The notes under the pieces are model-generated. The model did no database searches. It was given only the letters and a program-made list of their open reading frames with translations, and was not told the origin of the DNA. Positions 1 through 11,609 of a stretch of 64,000 nucleotides of DNA are shown piece by piece. A program made the position numbers and the translations under genes. Location: NCBI GenBank assembly GCA_018398585.1, contig JAGTTD010000001.1, forward strand, positions 15,378,501 through 15,442,500, in the 5' to 3' direction. The stretch comes from Simmondsia chinensis (taxonomy: Eukaryota; Streptophyta; Magnoliopsida; Caryophyllales; Simmondsiaceae). Position 1 is the first letter of the stretch. The number at the start of each line of letters is the position of its first letter.

Positions 1-711
1 AATTTACATATATTATATATTAGTGGGTCGAACACCGATAAAAGGAAATAAAGAGTTTGGAACGAACTTTCCTAGTAGTTAGGAAAAGTGCGGGACAGAC
101 TCTTCCAAGAGATGACCCACTCCCCCCCGCGCGCCCACTAACGGCTTCAAAATGAAATAAGATACAAAAGGTACACATCATTGAAAGGAAATATAAAAGA
201 GCCACAAGTAAGCTAGCCCACATCACTCCTCACTTGCCTTAGATATAACGCCATGCCCTCTCCTGGAGCTCTTACTAGCCGAGCCACCACTCGAAGTTTC
301 CTCAAATTGTCACTTAACGGATTAAGATGAGAAAGTCGGCAAGTTAACCCTAGCTTCATCCTCCCTCTCCATGAAAAATTCCATATTATTAATGGATTCA
401 AGAGAAGAATTCGAGTTAGTAGGAGGAGTAATAGGGTCATCCTCCTCAAAATGAAGAAGGAGACCTATCGGGTCGTACCAGTCAGCTATCAAGTCATGAA
501 CCAGGTAGAGACTGTGTCATTCTTCAGTTAGAACATCCGTGTTCTCCACAAGGGGGAAGGTTAAAGCTAAAGGGATCGCCGCTTCCAAGGGTGTTACATC
601 TAATAGGGCCAAAGGTGGAGCTTCTGCCTCACCTTACCCCCACCATAGTAGGGGGAGGAGGGGTAATATCAGTCGTAGCTCAGTCTTCGTCCTAGGTTTC
701 AGTTTCATTAA
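1..711 (-). pseudogene. Unassigned; possible downstream part of a decayed L1-like ORF1
   Basis: No intact gene. Read on the minus strand there is a broken low-complexity polar frame with acidic and Ser/Pro-rich stretches and several stops. It lies just beyond a TIR element whose other side carries an L1-type ORF1 fragment in the same orientation, so it may be the variable C-terminal part of that ORF1 cut off by the insertion. The link is positional inference; I see no diagnostic motif, and no real start codon supports the short frames here. Confidence 0.25.
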
Positions 712-1008
712 GACTCCGTTTGTTTCGAAGGAAGTATTCTTCGCTTGAGAAATATTTTCTTTTGAAAAAGATTTTCCATGGAAAATGTAATTCCCATTGA
801 GGTTATCCGTTGTTTGTTTCAATGAAAACATGTTCTCACCTTGTGATATTCCTTGTTTAAACATGTTCTCACCTTGTAACATTCCTTGTTTATTTTAAAT
901 GAATCATCTTTTACCAATTATATTATATCTTGTCATATGACAATACAAGTAGCAATATAATATATTTGAAATTATCCAGACTTCATGTGGTTGTGAAGTT
1001 ATTACTAC

Positions 1009-1745
1009 GGTACCTTGAGGTTTAAGTATTTATCACCTATCCTGACATTTCCATATATATAATAAGATACCTTGAAGTTTATTACTTAGGTACCGTATGT
1101 CAAAATTTGATGATTTTTATAATAATCTGACCAATTTTACATAAAAATGCTAATGTAATAAATAACTATGATAAGTTTTACAAGCCATGTCAATGTTTTC
1201 AGAAAATTATGATTGAAAGTTTATGGTATGTTGATGTAAACTATCCAAATATGGCTGAAATCTAATAAGGATAAGCAACATACCTAGTGCCCCAATAGCT
1301 CCCGCCTAAGCAGGGTCTAGGGGGAGGGGGGTGCGGATGTATGCAACCTTCCCCCTTTAGAGTACTATCTCTGAAGAGAGGCTATTTCCGAGTGCCTCCC
1401 AACTTAAGGGTGAGGACTTCCCATGAGGTCACCCATCCTTGTACTGCTCTCACCTAAGTACACTTAACTTCAGAGTTCTAATGGGATTCGGTGACGGCGT
1501 GTTGGTATCCTCTTTGGTACTCAAATTCTAATAAGGATACTTATATATTGTAGAAATCATGTACTATTTTAGCATTATTTATCAAAAATTTATCAAATTT
1601 CAATAAAAGACACTTGTTGATAAAATTTTAAAACTTTAGGGTAACTAAGAGATAAAATGTATAAACCTCAAGGTACCCCATTGTATGCATTAAAATATTA
1701 GGGTATCTAGGTGATAAATGGTCAAATGTTAGGGTACTTAAGTTA
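1009..1745. repeat. Inner inverted repeat with a 'TACCTTGAGGTTTA / TTATCACCTA' motif
   Basis: The motif block at 1009-1050 recurs in inverted orientation at about 1661-1745. On each side the 'ggtacc...tatcaccta' unit is partly repeated, giving subterminal tandem repeats. This looks like a second, smaller foldback element nested in the TIR element. The exact ends are not clear by eye. Confidence 0.45.
1274..1526 (-). mobile_element. SINE with 5S rRNA-like head and LINE/SINE-type tail
   Basis: The insertion is bounded by a perfect 13-bp target duplication TCTAATAAGGATA (1261-1273 and 1527-1539). On the minus strand its first about 115 bp (1518 down to about 1407) align along their length with plant 5S rRNA. 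They include a box A-like stretch AGTTAAGTGTACTTAGGTG (1451-1469) and box C AGGATGGGTGACC (about 1428-1440), the internal RNA polymerase III promoter of 5S genes. The downstream half (about 1400 down to 1274) matches the tail module of the elements at 11.8, 14.5, 34.0 and 60.7 kb, but its (TTG)n end is reduced to TATGTTGCT. 5S-derived SINEs (SINE3 type) are established in animals; this assignment rests on recall of the plant 5S sequence. Confidence 0.8.
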
Positions 1746-2246
1746 TGATTTTTCTACAAAGCATATATCAAAAGAAAGTATTTTCTAGAAAAATATAATC
1801 TATAAATAATTGTTTGGTGCTTGGTTTGAGGTAAACATTATTTCCTAATAATAATTTCCATCATAGTGCAATTTGGTGAATATGTTTCAAATACTAAATA
1901 TCAATTAGGAATGAAAATCAAATGCAACCACATAATTCACTCTAGGATTTTGAGCTGACTGGTCATTTTCGCCCAGTTCTTGTCCTACAATATTACCACT
2001 AGTGATCTAAGATCCCGCCAAGTTTATTTTGGTGTGATCATATTCGAACCGATGTATACTTTCGAGAGTTGTTTGGATTGCTTGGAATGATGACTTTCCT
2101 CTTTTGAATGGGAAGCCATTTTTCCTCATTTGAGCTAAAAGCTGTTCCTTAGAAAAAATCTTTTTTATCTAAAAATACACACCAAGCAATGGAAAGGGGG
2201 AAAACCTATTTCGAGAATGTTGTTTTCCTCCTAAACAAACGGAGCC

Positions 2247-3060
2247 TATGTTGTGAAAGTTCCTCAATATTGTTCGTAAATTTTGAACGAGAGGGTTTGA
2301 AATCTTTTGATTTAGCTTTTGGTCCTGTGAAGGAACGTTTCTTTGGGTGAACATGAATCCATTTGTCCTCAAATTCATTCATGGGTTCATTTCCCTTTTT
2401 ATCTCGGAAAGAAAGCCCCCTTAAAATTTTTCAACCACAAGATCCATTCTTTGAGACAATTTAAAGTTTGGGCTTTCATCAACTAAGGGACCCTACACAA
2501 AAGGCACATACCTCATATATACCCTTGCAGGTGAGAGAGTATTGGTAAGAAATCCCATTAAATTCGACCATTTGCCCCAGGAGAGTCTTAGAGATGTCAA
2601 TGGTGAGACACAGTTTGGCAAACCAACCCCTAGTTCTATTCGCAGTGAAGTCATGAAGTTTCCACATAGTACCTACCCCTTGAAGTATAGTTCCTAATGA
2701 CTCAAAGCTCCAAAATTCTAGCAGAAGACTTTCACCCTAACCCACTGGTCAATATGAGTAATTTGTGTTCGAAAAAGTTAGAAAAATGTTGCCATAGAAT
2801 TAGGACCTATTGAAGGCCCTAAACTATCCACAATCTCCCTACCCACATGGCCTCCTTATCAGATTTATGGAGAATCTACCAATACCCATCTATTATCAAG
2901 CTCCACTAGGTTAAACAAGGCTTTTACCATGGACTAGACTTTTGACATTTTAGTTTCAATAATTGAAATTGGGATGTGTTCTCCCTAGATTTGACCCATC
3001 ATGCATAAATTTATCACACTTTTTGCATCCACACCCACTGTTACACCCTCTTTTGATGGG
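2247..3060 (-). pseudogene. L1-like LINE ORF1 fragment (DUF4283-type region)
   Basis: The minus-strand frame around 2479-2760 contains WVRVKVF, then RTRGWFAKLCLTIDISK, then YEVCAFCVGSL. These correspond to the 'WVR.. / RGRFAR.C..iDLsKPL / .CF.CG..GH' pattern of DUF4283 ORF1 proteins of plant L1 LINEs, which bind the element RNA. At least two stops and a frameshift break it. The cysteine pair survives in part but no complete zinc knuckle is visible. No ORF2 was found next to it. Confidence 0.6.
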
Positions 3061-3207
3061 TCCACGAAACTGGGGCCCTGGACTCCACTAGCAAGGATTT
3101 GTGAGTCCTCTCCCTGCCCAAATTGAAGAACATCTCTAATGGAGGAGTTGTTAGTATGGGAAGATGGTAATGGGGAAGCGAGAGGAGAAAAGAGAAAAGA
3201 GAGAGGA

Positions 3208-3231
3208 GGGGGGGGGGGGGGGGGGGGGGGG
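3208..3231. repeat. Poly-G tract (24 G)
   Basis: An uninterrupted run of 24 G flanked by purine-rich GAGAGG sequence. Such tracts can form G-quadruplexes, and their length is often unreliable in assemblies. Confidence 0.95.
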
Positions 3232-4356
3232 AGGAGAGATATGATTTGTATTTGCCATAAGTGACTTAGCTAAAAGACAAGGAAAGAAAACATAGATTAA
3301 ATTGGGATGTGGAGGACCTTCAAGGCATCGCTTTCCCTTTAAATAGAAAACCGAACAACCCTTAGCTTGTACAAACCAAAAGATCAAACCCCCCTTACCT
3401 CTTTTGCCTTCTTTTTTTTTTTTTTTTCACTCCATCAGGAACTATTATGACCTGCAGTAAATAATTTTCCCACATGGCAAGTATTGATTCGGAAAGAGAA
3501 AGAGAAGAATCATGAAAAAGTATGGACAATAATAGTACTCCTTACCTTTGACAATAGATAGTAGAAGTATCGGGAGGGACGCATGACTACAATGGATGAG
3601 CCTTGCTTCGTTGCTTTGACAGGGGGTATCTTACATCACCCATACTATAAATAGATTTTCAATTCTATGGGAAATCCATTTCTAAAGCAAAATCCTCGTA
3701 GATTAGAAGCAAGTTTGTTGAGTTAAACAAGAAAAATCAAGAAATTTGAGCCAATTGGGCTTGATTTGCTAATGAGAGGGTTAAGGTTTTGAACACAAGT
3801 GGCCTTTTTTTCCTTCTCTTTCTCATTCGATAGCCATCAATAATTTTCATATGCTAAAGTTAGGAAAAAAATTAATGAAGTTACAGAAATCATAAATCTC
3901 CCTATATAAGGAAAAAAAATGGAAAAGAAATGAAATGACATTTAGAATTGTTATAATGAAAAGCAGCTTGCACCGGTCAAATTGGGTTGGATCTATTTGC
4001 ATAATGGGTTGAATTGGAGAATAGATTCGTGTGTCTGACACGCCAGCCTAGAGGACTGTTTCATGTTTGTTTGAAAGTTTTGGGATTTGGGCACCAATGT
4101 TTTAATTACACTACATCCTTATTGAATGGGAAATCCGTGGAATCCTAGTTGCAAGCAACTTCTAGTATTACTAGGAAAAGTCATCTTAGACTTATACAGT
4201 TGGGTACAAATTAGAGTCAAAGTTTAATTAAATTTTGCTACACATAGACCAAGGTATATATTATCTTATTTATAAGGCTATAACTTAAAATAATGCTTCA
4301 CTGATTGTGTAGTGTTTATTTTGAATATTTCTATTCCTTATAGTTTTATTAGCATG
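3232..4356. other. AT-rich spacer without recognisable gene
   Basis: Contains a poly-T tract of about 18 at 3411-3428 and short closed frames only. The last 200 bp or so may be the end of a degraded plus-strand LTR, because a priming-site-like sequence follows directly. The start of such an LTR is not visible. Confidence 0.4.
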
Positions 4357-4369
4357 TGGTATTAGAGCC
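4357..4369 (+). other. Degenerate primer-binding site (initiator-Met tRNA type)
   Basis: TGGTATTAGAGCC differs at one position from the TGGTATCAGAGCC priming site of plant Copia and Gypsy elements. It follows an '...ATTAGCA' end by two bases, as after a 5' LTR. No gag follows, so it would be the stump of a lost element. Confidence 0.35.
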
Positions 4370-4829
4370 ACCCTGAACAATAATTTGGCTCCTTACCAAA
4401 TCTTGTAAATTGTTTCACCGATGTAAATTGTTGTTTTATATTCCGTTTTCTTTTCTCGGTTTTCTATCCAAGATACAGAGAATAGTTAGTGAAACTATGC
4501 TTTGTGATACGAACTGAAAATTGAAGTATATTGAAAACTAAACCAAAGCATTAAAATACTGAAAATTAAAGACATAGAGAAGAAGGGATAAAATATAACA
4601 TTTCATTTTAAATAATGATACGTAGCACAATCCTTATTTTTAGATGTACAGTTGGTTCTCACCTCGAGTCGGGCCAATTCTACTAGCTGTTGGATTTGGA
4701 GTACGATATTACTATATGCCAATATACCTATTTGGGCATGGGTCATTATGTCAAAGAAAAGTTAACTGAACTATGCATAAATTTTCAAATTTCGCTATTA
4801 ACGATGCTTAGGTGATGAGATGCTCTTGC
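4370..4829. other. Spacer, nothing recognised
   Basis: AT-rich sequence. I see no open frame, repeat end or RNA gene that can be supported. Confidence 0.5.
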
Positions 4830-6035
4830 TTTCAATTCCCATAAGTTCCTATTTGACTCATGGAAATTGGAGTTCAAAATTACAATTCTGTTGCTTGGTT
4901 GACCTGTTGGAATTGGAATTACGATTCTACGGTCGAATTTCATGGAGTTCGGTTTTAACTGAAACCATAAACAATCCAATTTCTTAGGGGGTGGGTTAAC
5001 TCAATTAACCTGAAACCCGAAATGACCCCCACTTGATTAACACAAACTGAGGACAACTCAAAACCGAAAGACTTAGACACAACCTAAATTCGACACGACC
5101 CTTAAAATCACCAAACTCGAATGACTTGAACTTGAAATGACCTGAATCAGCTTAACCCAAAGTCCAAAGTGACCAACTCAATTGATACGGAACTCGAGAT
5201 GACTCAAATTCGAGCAATGAAACTACTCAAGTTTAATGAACCTAGCCAAGCTAAGCCTAAAGTCGAAATGACCCGGTGAAATTAACTGCAACCCAATATG
5301 ACCAAAACCCAAAATGACACAACCCATCACACCCTCAACTTAAATCTAACCTGACTCGAATAAGCCAAAATTTGAAATGATGCAATCTGTTTGACCCAAA
5401 CTAAGATGACTGATGTTCTAAATGACCTAAATGAATTTAAGCCTGACCCATTCTGGCCTAAATTTCCAAGAGCTAACCTAATTAATTAAAAAGCTGAGAC
5501 TACTTGAACACAAAATAATCCGATGCGAGTAAAACTTAGTCCAATTTGACTTGAAATGCGAATAACTCAATTTCAAAGTGATTTGACCAAACCAAAATCT
5601 GACGCCAACTTATACAAAACTCAAAATGCTGCAATAGGATCGATCATGAATATTTCGAGGCAGTAAGCGAAAGTTTTAAATGAGGCCCTGCATATATTAT
5701 AACATTTCTATTAACAAAATAAATAGTAATAGTAACAAATTATTAAAATTCTTATCATAAAACTTATTAGGATTATAAAAATTTATAATAACATTACAAA
5801 AAAATTCAAGGCCATGAAATTTGGGAGCCTCATGTGGTTGCTTGGGGTTATGTTTGGCCCGAACTCTAACTTGACTGACCTAAAATCCATGATGACTTGA
5901 ATCATTATGGAATTATAATTCCTTTGATTAACCAAATTATGGTTTTAATTCAATCGAAATTCCAATTCCACTACAATTGGAATTAGAATTGAAATTCCAC
6001 TATTCAACTCTAATTCCATGTACCAAACAAAGCTT
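4830..6035. repeat. Weak inverted-repeat element enclosing a 'TGAAATGACCC' repeat field
   Basis: The right end (about 5920-6035, ending in inverted GCTTTGTTTGGTACATGG) is related in inverted orientation to about 4830-4975 through 'GGAATTGGAATT.CGATT' blocks. Between them, 4990-5640 is a degenerate tandem field of short units of the type 'aactcgaaatgacccaa'. This may be a non-autonomous TIR element built on a minisatellite. The left terminus and any target duplication are not visible. Confidence 0.35.
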
Positions 6036-6207
6036 TCAAGGAACCAACTATCTCAAATGCTTAAGTTGATGAGTGAAGGCCAATGAATAGTTTTATACTC
6101 TAACATCCTGAAGCATAGATAGTGCATAGGCCCACCTCATGCCTTGTGTTTTTAATATTTAAATTCAGGGCTATTGAGATTCGAATTTGTGACCTCTTGG
6201 TCAACAA

Positions 6208-6220
6208 GGCTTTGATACCA
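6208..6220 (-). other. Primer-binding site outside the 141-bp LTR
   Basis: On the minus strand this reads TGGTATCAAAGCC, one mismatch from the initiator-Met tRNA primer site. It touches the outer, downstream side of the LTR at 6221-6361, where flanking host DNA would be expected. About 150 bp of leader-like sequence continues beyond it to around 6060. Confidence 0.6.
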
Positions 6221-6361
6221 TGTGATAGAATATTTCAGAGAGCATACCCAATAGGATTGCTAATGCATCATATATATAGTTAAACTATACAAAGGGAGAA
6301 TTACAATAAAGTCCCTAGAGAATATCCTACTAATATAATACTAGGATATTATACTAATACA
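6221..6361 (-). mobile_element. Short (141 bp) Copia LTR
   Basis: On the minus strand it begins TGTATTAG and ends TATCACA. It is preceded by the purine tract TTAAGGGGG (6362-6370) and followed by a priming site. It is therefore the 3' LTR of the Copia relic to its right and at the same time looks like the 5' LTR of a further copy. No second LTR was found near 11 kb, so the relic lacks its own 5' end. Confidence 0.65.
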
Positions 6362-9300
6362 CCCCCTTAATCTGAACACAACGGGCCAACTTTCATACTG
6401 GCCCTATGAATGCGGAAGAGATGAAAAGCTAAATCCTTGGTGAAGATATCGGCAGCTTGTTTGGTGGTGGGAGTATACCGAACTTTGATATCACCCTTAA
6501 TTACCTTCTCTCGAACATAGCGAAAATGAACATCAACATGCTTACTTTGATCATTAGATATAGGATTGGAAGTAAGATACGTGGCAGAAATATTGTCATG
6601 GAAGATCTGAACCATACCAGAGTGAAGAAGACCAAGGACATGCATGAGATACTTGAGCCAGTCACACTTAGCAATCACTTGTGCCACATCTCAATACTCA
6701 AGACTCTGTAGTAGACCTGGAAACAGTGTGTTGCTTCTTGGCACAACAAGAGATAACGTTAGGACGAAGACATAGTGCAAAACCAGTATTGGAGTGATAA
6801 GTCTCAAGACATCCGCCCCAATCAGCATCGGCGTATATAGTTATGGTCGTGCAGGATCTCGGGGAATTGGTGAGACCATGATCTGGCATGTTCTTGAGGT
6901 AGCGAAGGGTGCACTTCACCATCTACCTTTGAGAGGACCTGGAAGCATGCAAAAACTAGGACACATAGTTAACAGCATAACAAATATTATGGTGAGTTAT
7001 GGTGAGATATTAGAGGACACCTAATGCATTTCAATACTCAGTTGGATCATCAAGTAGATTCCCATTAGCCAAAGATGGTTGAATCTAAGCTAGAAGCGGT
7101 ATTTGTATAGGTTTGGCCTCTAGCATGTCATACGTGCTCAGAAGATCAATAGTGTACTTTTGCTAAGTGAGGAAAAGACCGTGTTAGGAGGGTTTGGCTT
7201 CAATGCCAAGAAAATAGTGAAGAGGACCAAGGTCCTTTATGGCAGACTGGGTAAACAATGAGGCAATTAAGCTTTGCAGTTGAGATGAGTTCGAACTCGT
7301 GAGAATAATATCATCAACATAAAAAAGAAGACATACAATCCTAATAGAAGGGCGATGGATAAAAAGATAAGGATCTATCTTACTACAGTGGAACCTAAGA
7401 TTATAGAGAAATGTACTAAACCTATGAAACCATGCTCAAGGGGCCTATAGAGGGCTTTACATAGACGACAAACTTGGTTAGGAAGCTTGGGGCGTATAAA
7501 GCCCTGTGGTAGTTTAATATAAACTTTTTCATTTTAAAAAATCATGTAAAAATGCATTTACAACATAAAGTTGAAGAATAGACCAAGAGTTCGTGAGAGC
7601 CAAAGCTAGGATAAATCTTATGGTGGTGGGTTTTACAACTGGGATGAAGGTTTCAAAGTAGTTAAGGCCCTCTCGTTGATGAAAACATTGGGCAACAAGT
7701 CTACCTTTGAAGCGATCAACTAGAGGTGGCCAGTAACCCGGCCCGACCCACCCCGTTTGGGCCAAGCCCCGCCCGAGGCTCGATTAAATTGTATTATCAC
7801 AAAAAATGTTTAAATACTTCGTTTACCCAGCAAAATCATAAAGAAATTACAGCTCACATGGTAATGGGTGTGCCTTACATGTTAGAGGTATGGAGTTCGA
7901 ACCCCACTCATGTCATGTTTGCGTCACTTTTTTCATGACCTACTAAAACAAATGCCAGGCCTGACTGCTGGGCTAGGCACAAACCTGGCCGGGCCACCTC
8001 TACGATCAGCAGTACCATCAGATTTGTACTTGACTTTATACTTCCATATGCTACCAACCACATTTTGTTAACGGGAAGGTGGAACAAGATCCCAAGTTTG
8101 TTTTAGCATAAGTACATTAAACTCCGCAACCATGGCCTCTTGCCATTGATGATTCTTAGCGGCCTATGAAAAATATGTAGGTTCCTATATGACAATGATG
8201 GATGGAAGGGAAAAAATATGCATGGACTTGCGTATGCCATCTTAAGCCTAGTGCGCATGGGATGGACATTTTGTCACGCAGTAGGTTCAGTAGAGGTGGA
8301 AAATGGTGTACCGTCAGCCCCATAAGAGGCAATCTGGACATCAGTCGATGAACTAGGCAATGTACCCGAATCATAGCTCACGGCAACCCCTCTAATCGAA
8401 TTGGGAGGGGAAGTGACAGAACCATCCTGACCATCAATGATAGTAGGAGTGGTTGGTGGTGTGTCTGCTGCCATAACATCGCTAGAGAGAGCGGTGGCAC
8501 GAGGGAGGAAGCAGCAGCAGACAGAGGCTGAGAGCTAGGGTTTATATTCCTGACATGTGCCAGGGGGGAGGGCAGTAATGGACCACACAATGATGTTGAG
8601 GTCATGGACATGACGTGAAGGGGAAGCTCAACAAGACATGTAACACAGGACTCCACCAAACTTGGCACTAAGTCAGGGAAAGGAAAAACATTATCTATGA
8701 AATGCTCATGACGGTTGATATGAGCATGACCAATGGTCGGGTTAGGTTAAGAAAATGATAGCCTTTGTAGCAAAAAGCATGCCCAAAAAACACAGGGTAT
8801 GGAATGGGGCACTAATTTATGAGCGGTACGGGGAGTGATGTTAAGATAACATGCACTCCCAAAGACGCTAGTCAGGTGCCTGATGAAAAAGTTTTTCAAA
8901 AAGAGACAGCTTCTGTAAATTTGGCATTGATAAAAGATTAATAATATAACAAGCAGTACAGGCTGCATCAACCCAAAACCAAGGAGGCAAATGAGATTGA
9001 AAAAGCAGTAGCGTATGTACCATTTCACTTATATATCGATGCTTACTTTGCGCTACTCCATTTTATTGTGGAGTATCAGGACGGGAAAGACAAAAATGAA
9101 TGCCATTAGTTGCGGTTGTCAAACTCATGACCTTCATCACTTTGAAAACATGTAATTTTTGAGTCAAATTGTTTTTAAACAAAGGTTTTGAAATCAGAAA
9201 GGAGGGATAAAACTTCATCTTTTCTTTACATCGGATAAAGCCATGAAAAGAAAGAAATCATCAATGAACATAACATAATATTGAATTTCAGAGTTGGATG

Positions 9301-10800
9301 CAATAGGAGCTTGGCAAACATCAGAATGGATTGGTAGTCGTATGAATAACAAGAGAAAATAGAAGTATATCCGACTTTCCCAACCAACATGCATTGCAAT
9401 TTTTCAACAAACGAGAACTAATAGAAAGTATACAGCAACTATTTAAAACATCTAAAAATAAATTTCCTAAATGTCCTAAGAGCCTGTGCAAATGTTTAGT
9501 AGTGACTTCCCAAGCCATAAGTCCAAAGAGCTGTTTGGGAAAACCATAGAGTGGACCATTACTTCGAATCCTAAGGAGAGGTGTCCACATAGCCTTCTCC
9601 TTGACACAAAAAGACGAAGAGTCAAATTTAACAAAACAATTATTATCATGGCATAGTTGCTTAATAGATAAAAGATTATAAGTAAGACCTGGGAAATAAA
9701 GAATATTAAGCAACGACAAGGGATGAGACCGAGCGCAAATAGGAAAAGAACCAACATGGGAAATAGGAAGTAAGGAAGCATTGCCAACTTGAATAGATTT
9801 AAAAGTAGTGTAAGGTGCTAAATTTTTTAAAATACTTGAGTTCAAAGTCATATAATTAGATGTAGCAGAATCTGGGTACCACATGTAGTTAGAAGGATCA
9901 GAAACGGACATGGCTGATAGATAGTGGAATAGATCAGTTCGAGCATATTGGTGAGCACAATGGGATGCAAAATTTCCTACCTGATAGTGAATCTAACAAA
10001 CAAGAGGTCTATATCCTAGTATACCATCATAAGATTGACTAAAAGATGTACCTGAAGATCATACTCAAGGCTGAGAGTGCAAAGGACCTCCTAGACCTGA
10101 CGCTGTAACATGCTGCTGTGGAGGCCACCACATAATGGCGGTTGTTAGGCTGGATAATTGCGGCTACCATTGGGACCACCACTTCATCCTTGGCCTTTGG
10201 AGTTGGAACCTCGGTCCCCTCTTCAACGCCTGCCACGGCCATGCCTACCACCAATAGAATTATGAGATTGGCTATTGGTAGCAAAGGCATTACCATAATT
10301 AGGGTTCAACCATCCTCAAGTCGAGAAAGAGCCGCTTCTTCATCCAATAAAGAGGTCTTGAGTTGTTCAAAAGTAAGGTTCCGGCAAAAATTACGGGTGC
10401 AGGTGTTAAAAGAACCATACTCAGGTAGTAACCTAAAAAGTGCATAGTGAATCAACTGCCTACTAGAGTTGGGGAAAGCAAGGTTATCAGCTATGGTTTT
10501 GAGCTTAGTACGATAGGCATCCATGGTCTTATTATCTTTGCAGAGAGTAGCAACCTGAGATCTAAGGTCAAATTCTTTTACCAAGGAATGATCCCGAAAT
10601 CATTTGGCTAGGGCGTCCGACATATCGTTAGATGTAGGATGATGAATAACACCATTTAATACTGGACAAGCTAGGGAGGTAGACAAATAGGGCTGAATAC
10701 TTTGATCAGTACATGACCAATTAATTTGATAGGGGTTTGTTGGTTGTGTTGGGGGCAACAGGGAAGGGATCCATTAACAATCGCCATGACGCAATGACAG
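6362..10800 (-). pseudogene. Copia gag-pol relic, split by a hAT element
   Basis: Domains are in Copia order on the minus strand. Gag (UBN2-like) is at about 10800-10306. Protease WYPDSATSNYMT is near 9870, and the pre-integrase HRLLGHLG region is near 9500. Integrase is at 9400-8740, followed by a variable Ser/Pro linker at 8700-8160. Reverse transcriptase runs from about 8150 to 7200 with an intact YVDD at 7310-7321. RNase H is at 6960-6371 with YADADWGG and SKHVDVHFRYVREK. Stops and frameshifts are scattered throughout. The 7721-8002 insertion falls in the reverse transcriptase just before the RFKGRLVAQ motif. It looks Retrofit/Ale-like, but the lineage is a guess. Not functional. Confidence 0.85.
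7721..8002. mobile_element. Non-autonomous hAT element with tRNA-like core
   Basis: Terminal inverted repeats TAGAGGTGGCC (7721-7731) and GGCCACCTCTA (7992-8002) are flanked by an 8-bp duplication with one mismatch (CGATCAAC 7713-7720, CGATCAGC 8003-8010). TIR sequence and 8-bp duplication are diagnostic of hAT. The ends are GC-rich (CCGGCCCG), unlike the AT-rich surroundings. The core at about 7847-7905 resembles a tRNA: 'AGCTCACATGGTAA' like box A and 'GAGTTCGAACCCCAC' like box B. No transposase frame; it needs an autonomous partner. Confidence 0.85.
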
Positions 10801-11609
10801 CGAAGAATCATTGAGATATGCTTGCGTCATACAGGATAATTAGTAGCTGAATCGAGTTTAATGCTAACAAGACTAGTGATAACAGAGGGCAGGAGAGAGA
10901 GAGAGGCATCAGTGAGGAAGTCGATGAGATCGGCTGACCATAAGGTGAGCCAATATTCGACGACTAGTTCATAGGAAGGATAGACGACACATAGGGTAAA
11001 GTTGACGATGAAGGATTAATTCTATAATGAGAATTTGGAAGAGATAGAGGGGTAGAAGAGGTACCATATGAGAATCACTCAATAATTTAGAAAAGAGAGA
11101 GTTACTCAACAATTTGCTTGCAAAAATCCAATGCATAAATTTTGGCAAAGTTAATGGAGTTCAATTTGCTACTACGAATCATGGAAGAGAGACAGTGAGA
11201 GAGAGAGAGAGAGATTAGGGTTACGGTTTATGACGCTCTCGAAACAATTTAAGAAAAAAAATAAAGGGGGGAAATATGAAAATATGTCTTTGAAAAACCT
11301 TTCCCCACACAAAGTTTTGGAAAGCCTATGCTAGACCTAAACTTTTCACGTGATATATCTTGGATTATCATTTAAATTTTTTTTTTGTAAAACGTCCCAT
11401 ATAAAAAGTATTATTGTTCAATTTTTTAATTAGTGATGTGGATCAAGCACAATGCATGATTTGATACTTGTATGAGCGACGGTTCCAATATTGTTATAGT
11501 TGAAGCATTGATCTTTTAAGATTAGGGGCAAAAAAAGTCCTCATTTTTAAAGGACCATGCCCATTTTGGAATTAATATCTCACAAATATTTAATTTGTAC
11601 TTGATAGGA
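10801..11609. other. Spacer; possible untranslated leader of the Copia relic
   Basis: Contains GA-rich microsatellite runs near 10890 and 11190 and closed frames. It should hold the 5' leader and LTR of the relic to the left, but neither a priming site nor an LTR copy is recognisable. Confidence 0.4.

Larger units (their letters stand above)
712..2246. mobile_element. Non-autonomous DNA transposon with short terminal inverted repeats
   Basis: The left end GACTCCGTTTGTTT (712-725) is matched, with one mismatch, by the inverted right end at 2233-2246. The approximately 1.5-kb AT-rich body has no transposase frame. I find no convincing target duplication next to the termini, so the superfamily (hAT-like or PIF-like) is unresolved. 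A second inverted repeat and a SINE lie inside. Its position splits L1-like ORF1 sequence seen on both flanks. Confidence 0.55.

Noticed and set aside
1407..1518. A standalone 5S rRNA gene
   Set aside because: It is joined to a retroposon tail and lies within a 13-bp target duplication, and it lacks a 5S gene's flanks. It is the head of a SINE.
8156..8668. Ser/Thr-rich secreted protein
   Set aside because: It is the variable linker between integrase and reverse transcriptase of the Copia relic, seen in overlapping frames.
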